From Anaerolineales bacterium (GTDB lineage: Bacteria; Chloroflexota; Anaerolineae; 4572-78; NAK82), in contig JAHELX010000070.1 of assembly GCA_024643945.1 (NCBI GenBank), positions 9,584 through 15,732 on the forward strand: DNA of 6,149 nucleotides, written 5' to 3'. The translations under genes and the position numbers were made by a program. Under the pieces are notes generated by a model. It was not told where the DNA came from. It saw only the letters and a program-made list of their open reading frames with translations, and did not search any database. Positions 1 to 6,115 of the stretch are shown piece after piece. The stretch's first letter is position 1; every line of letters starts with the position of its first letter.

Positions 1-20
1 GACCTGGCCACGGCATTATC

Positions 21-110
21 TAATCTACCAACCTCCCGGTCTTCCAATCCACCAATCTACCAATCTACCAATCTACCAATCTTCCAGTCTCCCAACCTTC
101 CATCCTTCAG
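21..110. repeat. Degenerate 8-bp tandem repeat array, pyrimidine-rich
   Basis: About eleven consecutive 8-base units can be laid end to end from base 21. The centre (53-76) has three identical copies of CAATCTAC, and the flanking units are degenerate (for example CAACCTCC, CAATCCAC, CAATCTTC, CAGTCTCC, CATCCTTC). The + strand is almost free of G from 41 to 109. The 8-base period does not suit a coding sequence. The array ends directly before the Shine-Dalgarno of the first gene, so if transcribed it would form an unstructured CU-rich leader. The first unit begins with TAA, which could be the stop codon of a gene lying upstream of the window. No CRISPR-like repeat/spacer pattern is present. 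Function unknown. Confidence 0.85.
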
Positions 111-111
111 T

Positions 112-118
112 AAGGAGG
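112..118 (+). promoter_or_regulatory. Ribosome binding site of the DsrM-like gene
   Basis: AAGGAGG is a near-perfect Shine-Dalgarno, 4 bases before the ATG at 123. It supports that start and is the only purine-rich stretch after the pyrimidine-rich array. I see no convincing -35/-10 promoter in the 122 bases upstream, so transcription probably starts before the window. Confidence 0.8.
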
Positions 119-122
119 CCGT

Positions 123-890
123 ATGGACACCTCCACAGCTCTATGGACACTGGCATCATATTTGATTATCGGCCTGGCCTACTTTGCTGGCCTGATGTTT
201 GTATTCGGCTTGTTGTGGCGGCTCTGGGGCTATCTGCGTACCCCAATGCCCTGGCCCGAAGCCACTACGCCAGCCCCTGAAAGCGAAGGCGGGGCTGTAG
301 CCCGTGTCATCGGCGACGTGTTCCTTTTCCCCAACCTGTTCAAAGCCGATAAGCTCCTGTGGGCTGGAGCCTGGATCTTCCACGTGGCGCTTTTCGTCAT
401 CCTGTTTCGACATCAGCGCTACTTCACCTATCCGGTGCCTGGCATTGTCACCTCCATCGCCGGCGTCTCGATGGGGACGATAGGTCTGTGGGCCGGCTAC
501 ATATTCGGCATCGCTGCCATCTATCTCTTCTGGCGGCGCCTGGCCCTGCCCCGCACGCTCTATGTGTCGGGCCTGCCCGATTACTTCGCCCTGGCCCTGC
601 TGGGCGCTATTGCAGGGACGGGCATCATGGTCAAATATTGGGCGCACGTCTATCTGGTTGACGTGAAAGCCTTCACGTTGGGACTGCTCACGCTGCGCCC
701 GGTCGCGCCCCCCCTACATCCTCTCTTTCTCATTCATTTCCTGCTGGTACTGGGGTTGATGCTGTATTTCCCCTTTAGCAAGCTGCTGCACGCGGGCGGC
801 ATCTTCTTTAGCCCGACGCGCAATCAACCCTACGAAATCCAGAAACCGGGCAAACAGTACGTGAACCCTTGGGATTATCCGGTTCGGTAG
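123..890 (+). CDS. DsrM/NarI-like membrane cytochrome b (respiratory nitrate reductase gamma superfamily)
   Basis: This 255-residue integral membrane protein probably carries two b-type haems and exchanges electrons with the quinone pool. About five hydrophobic segments are visible (roughly residues 8-36, 80-98, 112-138, 152-175 and 202-222). Histidines fall in two pairs, H87/H97 (10 apart) and H205/H223 (18 apart). These are the spacings of the haem ligands in NarI (H56/H66 and H187/H205), which is strong support for a di-haem NarI fold. Segment 2 contains H87 and H97; segment 5 contains H205 and precedes H223. NarI itself is ruled out as the function because no NarGHJ gene is present. The next gene is an HdrD/DsrK-like protein 30 bases downstream, the arrangement of dsrMK, hdrED and tmcBC. 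DsrM-like is the best call; the electron donor is inferred, not seen. Confidence 0.85.
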   Translation: MDTSTALWTLASYLIIGLAYFAGLMFVFGLLWRLWGYLRTPMPWPEATTPAPESEGGAVARVIGDVFLFPNLFKADKLLWAGAWIFHVALFVILFRHQRYFTYPVPGIVTSIAGVSMGTIGLWAGYIFGIAAIYLFWRRLALPRTLYVSGLPDYFALALLGAIAGTGIMVKYWAHVYLVDVKAFTLGLLTLRPVAPPLHPLFLIHFLLVLGLMLYFPFSKLLHAGGIFFSPTRNQPYEIQKPGKQYVNPWDYPVR

Positions 891-904
891 AGAGAATAAG
901 CTTC

Positions 905-910
905 TGGAGG
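905..910 (+). promoter_or_regulatory. Ribosome binding site of the DsrK-like gene
   Basis: TGGAGG lies 10 bases before the ATG at 921, inside the 30-base gap after the DsrM-like stop codon. This is a slightly long but workable spacing, and it supports that start. Confidence 0.65.
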
Positions 911-920
911 ACACTGGCGA

Positions 921-2369
921 ATGGCGAAATTTGACGAAACCCCAATTATCCAAGACCCGGCCAAAGATGGTATTCTGGCGCCGCCCGCCATCCGCGAGCA
1001 CGCTTCGGAGGGCGTGCGTTGTTGGCCTGGCAAGGTCAAAGACCAAAAAGCGATTGATATGCCCTCAGAGCGCGTGCCCGACTGGCAGGTGCGAGGCATC
1101 GCCAAGCTGGGGGAGCTATTAGAGAAGAACAAAGCTCTGCGCCTGTTTATGGACATCTGCGTCCGTTGCGGGGCCTGTACCGATAAGTGCCAATTCTACC
1201 TGGGCACCGGCGACCCACAGAACTTTCCGGTCGCCCGCGCCGAGTTGTTGCGCAAAGTCTACCGTCGCTACTATACGTTGGGTGGGCGTATGTTCCCTGA
1301 TCTCAACGACGCCGCTGACTTCGACCAGGAGATGCTGGAGAAGTGGTACACTTACTTCTACCAGTGCTCCGAGTGCCGCCGCTGTTCGGTCTTCTGCCCC
1401 TACGGCATTGACACGGCTGAAATTACGATGGCCGCCCGCGAAATTATGAGCAGCATCGGCGTCGCCACCAAGTATGTGACCGAAGTGGTGGCCAAAGTCT
1501 ACGAGACCGGCAACAACCTGGGTATCCCTCCCGCTGCCTGGATAGACAACTGCGAATTCCTGGAAGAGGACCTGGAGGAAGAGACGGGGGTTCCCCTTCG
1601 CTTCCCGGTGGATGACTATGGCGCCGACATATTACTGGTGCCCCCTTCGGCCGACAATTTCGCCAACGTGGACACTATGATCGGCTATGCCAAGCTTTTT
1701 CACGTGTTGGGCATCCGTTGGACTACCAGTACCTACGCCAACGAAGCTGGAAACTTCGGCCTTTTCCTTAACTATTTCAATCTGAAAAAAGTCAACAAGC
1801 GCATCATTGACGGAGCGCGCATGTTGAATGTGAAAACCATCATCTGGGGCGAGTGCGGCCACGCCTGGCGAGCCGGTATCCTTACCCCCACCCTCAACGG
1901 GCCGATGGACATGTTCGACCCGCCTTACCCTTATCACATCAGCCAGTTCATCGTGGACATGCTGCGCAAGGGCGCCCTCGACGGCAAGATAGACAAGAGC
2001 GCCAATGATGATCTCATTGTCACCTATCACGATCCCTGCAACCCGGCCCGCGCCGGTCAATTGATCGAGGAGCCGCGCGAGGTGGTGCGCGCCTCCTGCA
2101 ACCACTTCGTCGAGATGCCGGCCGACACGATCCGCGAAAAGACCTACTGCTGCGGCGCCGGCGGTGGTTTGCTGACCGACGAGGTGATGGCCATCCGCAT
2201 GGCGGGTGGCAAGCCGCGGGCAATGGCGGTCAAGCACGTCGGGGCCAATTATTTGGCTACCCCTTGCGCCATCTGCAAGGCCCAGTTGCCAGAAGTGATG
2301 CACTATTGGGACGTGCCAGCCAAAGTGGGCGGCGTGATTGATCTGTTGGCCAACGCGCTCAAGCTCTGA
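921..2369 (+). CDS. DsrK/HdrD-like iron-sulfur protein (two 4Fe-4S sites plus CCG domain)
   Basis: This 482-residue protein has no signal peptide or membrane segment and probably sits on the cytoplasmic face, bound to the DsrM-like protein. Two ferredoxin-type 4Fe-4S sites are clear: C80-x2-C83-x2-C86-x3-C90 and C149-x2-C152-x2-C155-x3-C159-P. The C-terminal half carries the cysteine-rich CCG domain: C373 (in HDPC), C410-C411-G, then C449-x2-C452. That gives CX36CCX37CXXC, close to the pattern binding the unusual catalytic 4Fe-4S cluster of HdrB/HdrD and DsrK. An upstream ECGH motif (C312) is probably the reduced first half of this domain, as in DsrK-type proteins. In the family this site works on disulfides (CoM-S-S-CoB for HdrD, proposed DsrC trisulfide for DsrK). 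The substrate here is unknown and no dsrC is in view. TmcB-like is an alternative name. Confidence 0.88.
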   Translation: MAKFDETPIIQDPAKDGILAPPAIREHASEGVRCWPGKVKDQKAIDMPSERVPDWQVRGIAKLGELLEKNKALRLFMDICVRCGACTDKCQFYLGTGDPQNFPVARAELLRKVYRRYYTLGGRMFPDLNDAADFDQEMLEKWYTYFYQCSECRRCSVFCPYGIDTAEITMAAREIMSSIGVATKYVTEVVAKVYETGNNLGIPPAAWIDNCEFLEEDLEEETGVPLRFPVDDYGADILLVPPSADNFANVDTMIGYAKLFHVLGIRWTTSTYANEAGNFGLFLNYFNLKKVNKRIIDGARMLNVKTIIWGECGHAWRAGILTPTLNGPMDMFDPPYPYHISQFIVDMLRKGALDGKIDKSANDDLIVTYHDPCNPARAGQLIEEPREVVRASCNHFVEMPADTIREKTYCCGAGGGLLTDEVMAIRMAGGKPRAMAVKHVGANYLATPCAICKAQLPEVMHYWDVPAKVGGVIDLLANALKL

Positions 2370-2372
2370 TTT

Positions 2373-2378
2373 GGGAGG
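2373..2378 (+). promoter_or_regulatory. Ribosome binding site that favours the ATG at 2385 over the GTG at 2382
   Basis: GGGAGG lies in the 15-base gap after the DsrK-like stop. It is 6 bases before the ATG at 2385 but only 3 before an adjoining in-frame GTG at 2382, so the ATG is the better start. The two choices differ by one residue. Confidence 0.7.
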
Positions 2379-2384
2379 GACGTG

Positions 2385-2729
2385 ATGCGAAAAGCGGCTC
2401 TGATTGTCGCAGTCTTGATAATCCTCGGGTTAGTCGTAGGTTTCTACCCCACCTTCATCGAAAAGCCAGTAAAGGATGGCACCGGTCCACTGGCGATCCT
2501 GCTGGATCCCAGTCTGTCTGCGCCCCAGACCCATACCCCTCTGGACTGGTGGCAAACCCATCACATGGACGTGGTCGACCGAGGTGACCTGAGCGAATCA
2601 GACTGCCTGTATTGCCACGACCCACAAACTTCGTGCAATAATTGCCATAGTTATGTGGGCGCAAAGACCATTGTAGGCGGTAAATGGCAACCGGCAATTC
2701 TGGCAGGCGAGCCGGTCGGAGAGAACTAG
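2385..2729 (+). CDS. DsrJ-like membrane-anchored di-haem cytochrome c
   Basis: This small protein (114 residues from the ATG) begins with Lys/Arg and a hydrophobic stretch at about residues 4-20. That is an N-terminal anchor or signal placing the rest outside the cytoplasm. Two c-type haem sites are close together: CLYCH (C74-H78) and CNNCH (C84-H88). Candidate distal ligands include H50, H59 and H60 in the segment THTPLDWWQTHH. The layout, with the second site followed by SYVGAK, resembles the haem region of DsrJ as I remember it, and the position after DsrM/DsrK-like genes agrees. DsrJ normally has three haem sites; here the chain ends 26 residues after the second with no third CXXCH. No haem motif is hidden in the other forward frames before the next gene, so a simple frameshift does not explain the loss. 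DsrJ orthology is inferred; the di-haem cytochrome c call is directly visible. Confidence 0.8.
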   Translation: MRKAALIVAVLIILGLVVGFYPTFIEKPVKDGTGPLAILLDPSLSAPQTHTPLDWWQTHHMDVVDRGDLSESDCLYCHDPQTSCNNCHSYVGAKTIVGGKWQPAILAGEPVGEN

Positions 2730-2756
2730 TGACTGATACCTACGAGAGTGTAAACT

Positions 2757-3218
2757 ATGACTGACACTGAAAAGACTCAAGCCAGCAAGGGCCCCAGGCC
2801 ATCTGTTTTCACATCCCGACGGCACTTCATTATGCTTGGCATTGCCACCGTCGGCGCAGCCTGGGCCGGTACTATCGTTCAATCCAGGCTCTTCCCTCAG
2901 CCCTCGACCCAGGAGGCCAAACCGGTCGAGTTTCCCCTGTCTGAGTTGCCGGTGGGCGGGGTTAAGGTCATCACCTATGCCGGCGCGCAGGCCATCGTCA
3001 TCCGCACGTCAGCCGGCATCAGAGCCTTATCCCTCGTCTGCACTCATATGGGCTGCATCGTGCAGTGGCAGGCAAACGAGAAAGAGTTCTACTGCCCGTG
3101 CCACAGCGGCCGCTTCGACCAGTTCGGCGACGTCCTCGCCGCCCCGCCGGTCGTGCCGCTGGAGCAGTTCCCGGTGAAGGTAGAAGGTGATAAGGTCATT
3201 GTAGGAGAATTAGCTTGA
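2757..3218 (+). CDS. Tat-exported Rieske 2Fe-2S protein
   Basis: This 153-residue protein has a twin-arginine motif (SRRHFIM, residues 20-26) followed by a hydrophobic segment to about residue 41. It is therefore likely a membrane-anchored periplasmic or extracytoplasmic protein. The Rieske motifs are complete: C95-T-H97-M-G-C100 and C113-P-C115-H116-S-G. By family rule C95, H97, C113 and H116 bind the 2Fe-2S cluster, and C100-C115 form the disulfide typical of quinol-oxidising Rieske proteins. The second motif reads CPCHSG rather than the common CPCHGS. The context is unusual: no cytochrome b, b6 or c1 gene adjoins it. Its neighbours are a DsrJ-like cytochrome upstream and a mono-haem cytochrome downstream. 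It occupies the place of dsrO, another Tat-exported FeS protein. The start has only a weak GAGAG Shine-Dalgarno (2744-2748). Its partner cannot be fixed from the sequence. Confidence 0.92.
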   Translation: MTDTEKTQASKGPRPSVFTSRRHFIMLGIATVGAAWAGTIVQSRLFPQPSTQEAKPVEFPLSELPVGGVKVITYAGAQAIVIRTSAGIRALSLVCTHMGCIVQWQANEKEFYCPCHSGRFDQFGDVLAAPPVVPLEQFPVKVEGDKVIVGELA

Positions 3219-3281
3219 ACCGTACTGCGTATTGCGTACTGCGTGTTGCGTAAAACGTGAAACGTAAAGCGTAAATCATGA
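3219..3281. repeat. 7-bp degenerate tandem repeat array (NNCGTNN)
   Basis: Starting on the base after the Rieske stop codon, eight consecutive 7-base units share a central CGT: ACCGTAC, TGCGTAT, TGCGTAC, TGCGTGT, TGCGTAA, AACGTGA, AACGTAA, AGCGTAA, then a decayed unit ATCATGA. The same series runs on the opposite strand from 3326 back to 3281, producing the inverted repeat described separately. The 7-base period is non-coding. The same family returns at 6109-6149. Function unknown. Confidence 0.85.
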
Positions 3282-3326
3282 CGTTTTACGTTTCACGCTT
3301 TACGTTTCACGTTTTACGCAACACGC
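3241..3326. repeat. Perfect 32-bp inverted repeat (large hairpin)
   Basis: Bases 3241-3272 are the exact reverse complement of 3295-3326, with a 22-base loop between (3273-3294). In RNA this would form a very stable stem. It lies in the only large intergenic gap of the operon, between the Rieske and cytochrome c genes, and ends 3 bases before the cytochrome Shine-Dalgarno. It is not followed by a T run, so it is not a classical intrinsic terminator. It could act in mRNA processing or stability, in differential expression of the two halves of the operon, or be a passive product of repeat inversion. Confidence 0.9.
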
Positions 3327-3329
3327 CCC

Positions 3330-3334
3330 GGAGG
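3330..3334 (+). promoter_or_regulatory. Ribosome binding site of the mono-haem cytochrome c gene
   Basis: GGAGG lies 6 bases before the ATG at 3341 and just outside the large hairpin. It decides the start: an upstream in-frame ATG at 3278 falls in the hairpin loop, has no Shine-Dalgarno and would translate the repeat. Confidence 0.85.
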
Positions 3335-3340
3335 TCAACG

Positions 3341-3724
3341 ATGCGGGTCAAAGTGATTAAGCGCTTATTGCTACTCTCAACCCTGCTGATCGCTATCATT
3401 CTGGCTATGACGCTCAGCAGCCAGCCGACGCAAGCCTTACCTGAATACGCTGCGCAGACCGGCGAGCCATGCGCTACCTGTCACGTCAGCCCCTCCGGGG
3501 GGGGACTGCGCACGCCACGCGGGCAGGCCTGGGTGGCCGGCGGCAAGTCCGGGACGGTGCCCGGCCTGACCCAGTCGCTGGAATTATTGGGAGTTCACCT
3601 GGAAGTTGACGAGAGCGCCTACACGACCGTTCCCGAAGCGATCCCACCCGCAGGATCTCTCAACCTCAAGACGGGCCAGGCCAAGGCGCTCCACGATTGG
3701 CTCAAGAATTACGAAGGCAATTAA
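3341..3724 (+). CDS. Exported mono-haem cytochrome c
   Basis: This 127-residue protein has a Sec-type signal peptide: Lys/Arg-rich residues 1-8, a hydrophobic core at 9-25 and a likely cleavage after the QA at 31-32. One c-type haem site, CATCH (C44-H48), sits near the mature N-terminus in the context YAAQTGEPCATCH followed by SPSGGGLRTPRG. That context is familiar from many small c-type cytochromes of respiratory clusters. The mature part contains no methionine, so the sixth haem ligand is probably a histidine (H86 or H118) or absent. A low-potential haem is therefore more likely than a Met-ligated one; this is inference. The gene ends 3 bases before the molybdopterin oxidoreductase start, so the two are probably translationally coupled and the cytochrome may be its electron partner, as QrcA is for QrcB. 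Precise subfamily not recognised. Confidence 0.85.
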   Translation: MRVKVIKRLLLLSTLLIAIILAMTLSSQPTQALPEYAAQTGEPCATCHVSPSGGGLRTPRGQAWVAGGKSGTVPGLTQSLELLGVHLEVDESAYTTVPEAIPPAGSLNLKTGQAKALHDWLKNYEGN

Positions 3725-3727
3725 AGC

Positions 3728-6115
3728 ATGGACAAGATTTCGCGGCGAGATTTCATCAAGATCGGGACTACCGCCACCGTTGCTGGAGCGACCGTGGCGG
3801 CTGCCAGCGGCACTCGAAGATTGCTGGAGACAGGAGGCGCGCCGGCGGTCGGCCGCAGCAGCGCTACCGCAGCTTCCTCCCCTGACGAGACCCGGGTGAA
3901 AACTACCTGCGCGCTCTGCCCATCTGGCTGCGGCCTGGATGTACGCGTCGTGAACGGCGAAGCGGTCAAGATCGAGGGCAACCCCCTCCACCCGCTCAAC
4001 CAGGGCGTTTGCTGCCTTAAGGGGCAGGCCGCACTGGAAGTGCTCTACAGCCCGGAGCGCATCCAGCGTCCGCGTATCCAGACCGGCCAACGAGGAGGCG
4101 GCGACTGGCAAGAGATCTCCTGGGATGAGGCCCTCGGAATCGTGGCCGGCAAGTTGGCCGAGTTGCGCCGGGCCGGCCAGGCCCACAGCGTCGCTTTCCT
4201 CCATGGCGAAACCCGGGGCGAGATGCGGGCACTTATCAACCGCTTCATGACCATGTATGGCTCGCCCAACGTCATCTCGCGAGACAGCCTGGACGAACAA
4301 GCAGCACGCTTGGCCATGTTCTTTACCCAGGGGATCAATGCTATCCCCATTTATGACATAAGCAACGCCCGCTACGTGATGACCTTCGGCGGTAACCTGC
4401 TGGAGTCGAGCCAGCACGTCATCGCATGCCTGTCGGCGGCGGCCTTTATGCGGCGTGGTCGCCCCGACCGGGGTAAGCTGGTTGCGGCCCACCCCCGGCT
4501 GTCCTTGACCGGTATCAAGGCCGACGAATGGGTGCCCATCCGGCCCGGTACCTACGGCGCACTGGCGTTGGGTATGGCCAACGTTATCATCAACAGCGGC
4601 CTGTATGACAAGGAATTCGTCCGCGACTTTACTTTTGGCTTCGAGGACTTCGAGGATGAGGCCGGCAACCCGCACCAGGGCTTCAAGAGCCTGGTGTTGG
4701 AGCAGTATACCCTGGATCGCGTGGCGTTCATCACCGGTGTCTCCGGGGCCGACATCGCCCGCCTGGCAGGGGAGTTCGCCACCAATCGGCCGGCCGTGGC
4801 CGTAATGCCTACTGAACCCGAAGGGTTATCCAGCGGCAATAGCCTTTATACAGCCATGGCCATCCACGCTCTGAACGCGCTGGTGGGCTCGATAGACACC
4901 CCGGGCGGCGTGTTGGTGCAGCGCTTCCCCCGTCTGGCTCCCTGGCCGGATGTGACGCCGGATGAGGTCGCTCAGGCTGGTCTCTCTCATGAACGCATTG
5001 ATGGGGCAGGTTCGGATGCCCTGCCGTTGGCTCTCTCCGCCTATCAAAATCTGGCGGGCCGCATCCTGGCCGACGACCCCTACCCGGTAAACGCCCTCTT
5101 CCTCTACAACGCCAATCCGGTCTACGACGCGCCGAGTGCCGGACATTTTGCGCAGGCGCTGATGAAGGTACCCTTTGTCGTCAGTTTTGCCTCCACGCTG
5201 GACGAAAGCGCCGCCCACGCTAACCTGATTCTGCCGGCCAGCACCTTCCTGGAAGTGTGGGGAGACGATTTCATCGCAGGTACTGGCTATGCGGGCGTGT
5301 CGCTGCGCCGGCCGGTAGTCGAGCCGGTCCACGACACCCGTAATCCAGGCGACGTACTGCTGAACCTGGCGGCCATGGTGGGGGGATCACTGGCCGAGGC
5401 GCTACCCTGGCGCGATTATAAAGAGTTATTTGAATATCGCCTTTCCGGTATTGACATGGACCGGGCCAAAGTTGAAGAGAACGGGGCCTGGTCGGAAATG
5501 GTCTACTTCCACGCGGCGCCGGGCAGCCCTGCCTGGGCGGACGTGGTCGGGCGTGATCGCTTGAATGCAGCGCAAGATGGGCGCTTTGACCTCTTCTCGC
5601 GCGAGCTGTTCGCGGCCCTGGCGTCGCCTGGGGACCTGGATTGCCTGCCCCACTTTGACCTGCCCACGACCATGACAGAGCAAAGCGGCGATGCGGCGAC
5701 TTATCCTTTCCTGCTCGTCACCCAGACACTGATTACCCAACCTCGAACCTGGCAGGGGATCATCCCCAGCCTGCAAGAGTGTTACGGTTTGCAAACGAAC
5801 ATGAAGTGGTCGAGTTGGGTGGAGATCAACCCTCTCGCTGCCGGGGAACTGGGTGTGGAGAATGGTGACCTGGTATGGGTGGAGTCGCCCGTGGGCCGGG
5901 TGAAAGTCCCTGTCCGCCTGTACCAGGGGCTGTGGCCCAACGCGGTTTACATGCCGCCTGGCCAGGGCCACCGCACGTGGGTCAAATGGGGACGTGGTTC
6001 CCAGGCAAACATCGTCGTCGGCGCTAACTCCAACCAGGTGTTGGTCGCCGGCACCGAGTCGCTGGATGGCGTGGCAGCCGTTAGCCCGACGCCAGTGCGG
6101 ATTTACAAAGCGTAA
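3728..6115 (+). CDS. Tat-exported molybdopterin oxidoreductase (DMSO reductase superfamily, PsrA/QrcB/ActB-like)
   Basis: This 795-residue protein is a large periplasmic subunit. It starts with a Tat signal (SRRDFIK, residues 5-11, then an Ala/Thr/Gly-rich stretch to about 27). The N-terminal 4Fe-4S site is C61-x2-C64-x3-C68-x27-C96-x-K-G, the usual pattern. The molybdopterin domains follow (about 113-560), including the family segment from FLYNANPVYDAP to the SAAHANLILPAS/TFLE stretch. The dinucleotide-binding domain is at about 655-795 (WVEINPLAAGELGVENGD; MPPGQGHR). After GSPN (178-181), where PsrA/PhsA-type enzymes have a Cys Mo ligand, simple alignment places D189 in SRDSLDEQAA; no Cys or Sec is available there. 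Either Asp binds Mo, as in NarG, or the protein is an electron-transfer subunit without active Mo, as reported for ActB and QrcB. FeS and NrfD-like partners would be expected downstream. There is no strong Shine-Dalgarno; coupling to the cytochrome gene is likely. Substrate unknown. Confidence 0.88.
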   Translation: MDKISRRDFIKIGTTATVAGATVAAASGTRRLLETGGAPAVGRSSATAASSPDETRVKTTCALCPSGCGLDVRVVNGEAVKIEGNPLHPLNQGVCCLKGQAALEVLYSPERIQRPRIQTGQRGGGDWQEISWDEALGIVAGKLAELRRAGQAHSVAFLHGETRGEMRALINRFMTMYGSPNVISRDSLDEQAARLAMFFTQGINAIPIYDISNARYVMTFGGNLLESSQHVIACLSAAAFMRRGRPDRGKLVAAHPRLSLTGIKADEWVPIRPGTYGALALGMANVIINSGLYDKEFVRDFTFGFEDFEDEAGNPHQGFKSLVLEQYTLDRVAFITGVSGADIARLAGEFATNRPAVAVMPTEPEGLSSGNSLYTAMAIHALNALVGSIDTPGGVLVQRFPRLAPWPDVTPDEVAQAGLSHERIDGAGSDALPLALSAYQNLAGRILADDPYPVNALFLYNANPVYDAPSAGHFAQALMKVPFVVSFASTLDESAAHANLILPASTFLEVWGDDFIAGTGYAGVSLRRPVVEPVHDTRNPGDVLLNLAAMVGGSLAEALPWRDYKELFEYRLSGIDMDRAKVEENGAWSEMVYFHAAPGSPAWADVVGRDRLNAAQDGRFDLFSRELFAALASPGDLDCLPHFDLPTTMTEQSGDAATYPFLLVTQTLITQPRTWQGIIPSLQECYGLQTNMKWSSWVEINPLAAGELGVENGDLVWVESPVGRVKVPVRLYQGLWPNAVYMPPGQGHRTWVKWGRGSQANIVVGANSNQVLVAGTESLDGVAAVSPTPVRIYKA

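Noticed and set aside
3..23. C-terminal end of an upstream gene ending in TAA at 21-23
   Set aside because: Six codons are too few to support a gene call; noted only because the first repeat unit begins with this TAA.
21..110. CRISPR array
   Set aside because: Units are 8 bases, directly adjacent and degenerate; there are no spacers of regular length and no cas genes. The same holds for the 7-bp arrays.
123..890. True respiratory nitrate reductase gamma subunit (narI)
   Set aside because: Haem ligand spacing matches the NarI fold, but no narG, narH or narJ adjoins; the neighbour is an HdrD/DsrK-like protein, so a DsrM-type role fits better.
1632..2303. 223-codon open frame on the - strand inside the DsrK-like gene
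   Set aside because: The + strand encodes the CCG domain here with all cysteines in place; the reverse frame is His/Gly/Val-rich low-information sequence without motifs.
3241..3326. Intrinsic transcription terminator
   Set aside because: The stem is very strong but no T run follows either arm, the loop is long, and a ribosome binding site with a functionally related gene comes immediately after.
3278..3340. Upstream ATG extending the mono-haem cytochrome by 21 residues
   Set aside because: It lies in the loop of the inverted repeat, has no Shine-Dalgarno, and the extension translates the heptamer repeat; the ATG at 3341 has GGAGG at proper spacing and gives a normal signal peptide.
3584..4675. 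Long open frame on the - strand (363 codons) opposite the cytochrome and molybdopterin genes
   Set aside because: It overlaps two genes with clear haem, Tat and 4Fe-4S motifs, has no recognisable domain of its own, and is the kind of mirror frame expected in GC-rich coding DNA.
3728..6115. Formate dehydrogenase or other Cys/Sec-ligated Mo enzyme
   Set aside because: No Cys or in-frame TGA (Sec) is found at the expected ligand position; the context of cytochromes and a Rieske protein suits a quinone-linked PsrA/QrcB/ActB-type subunit better.
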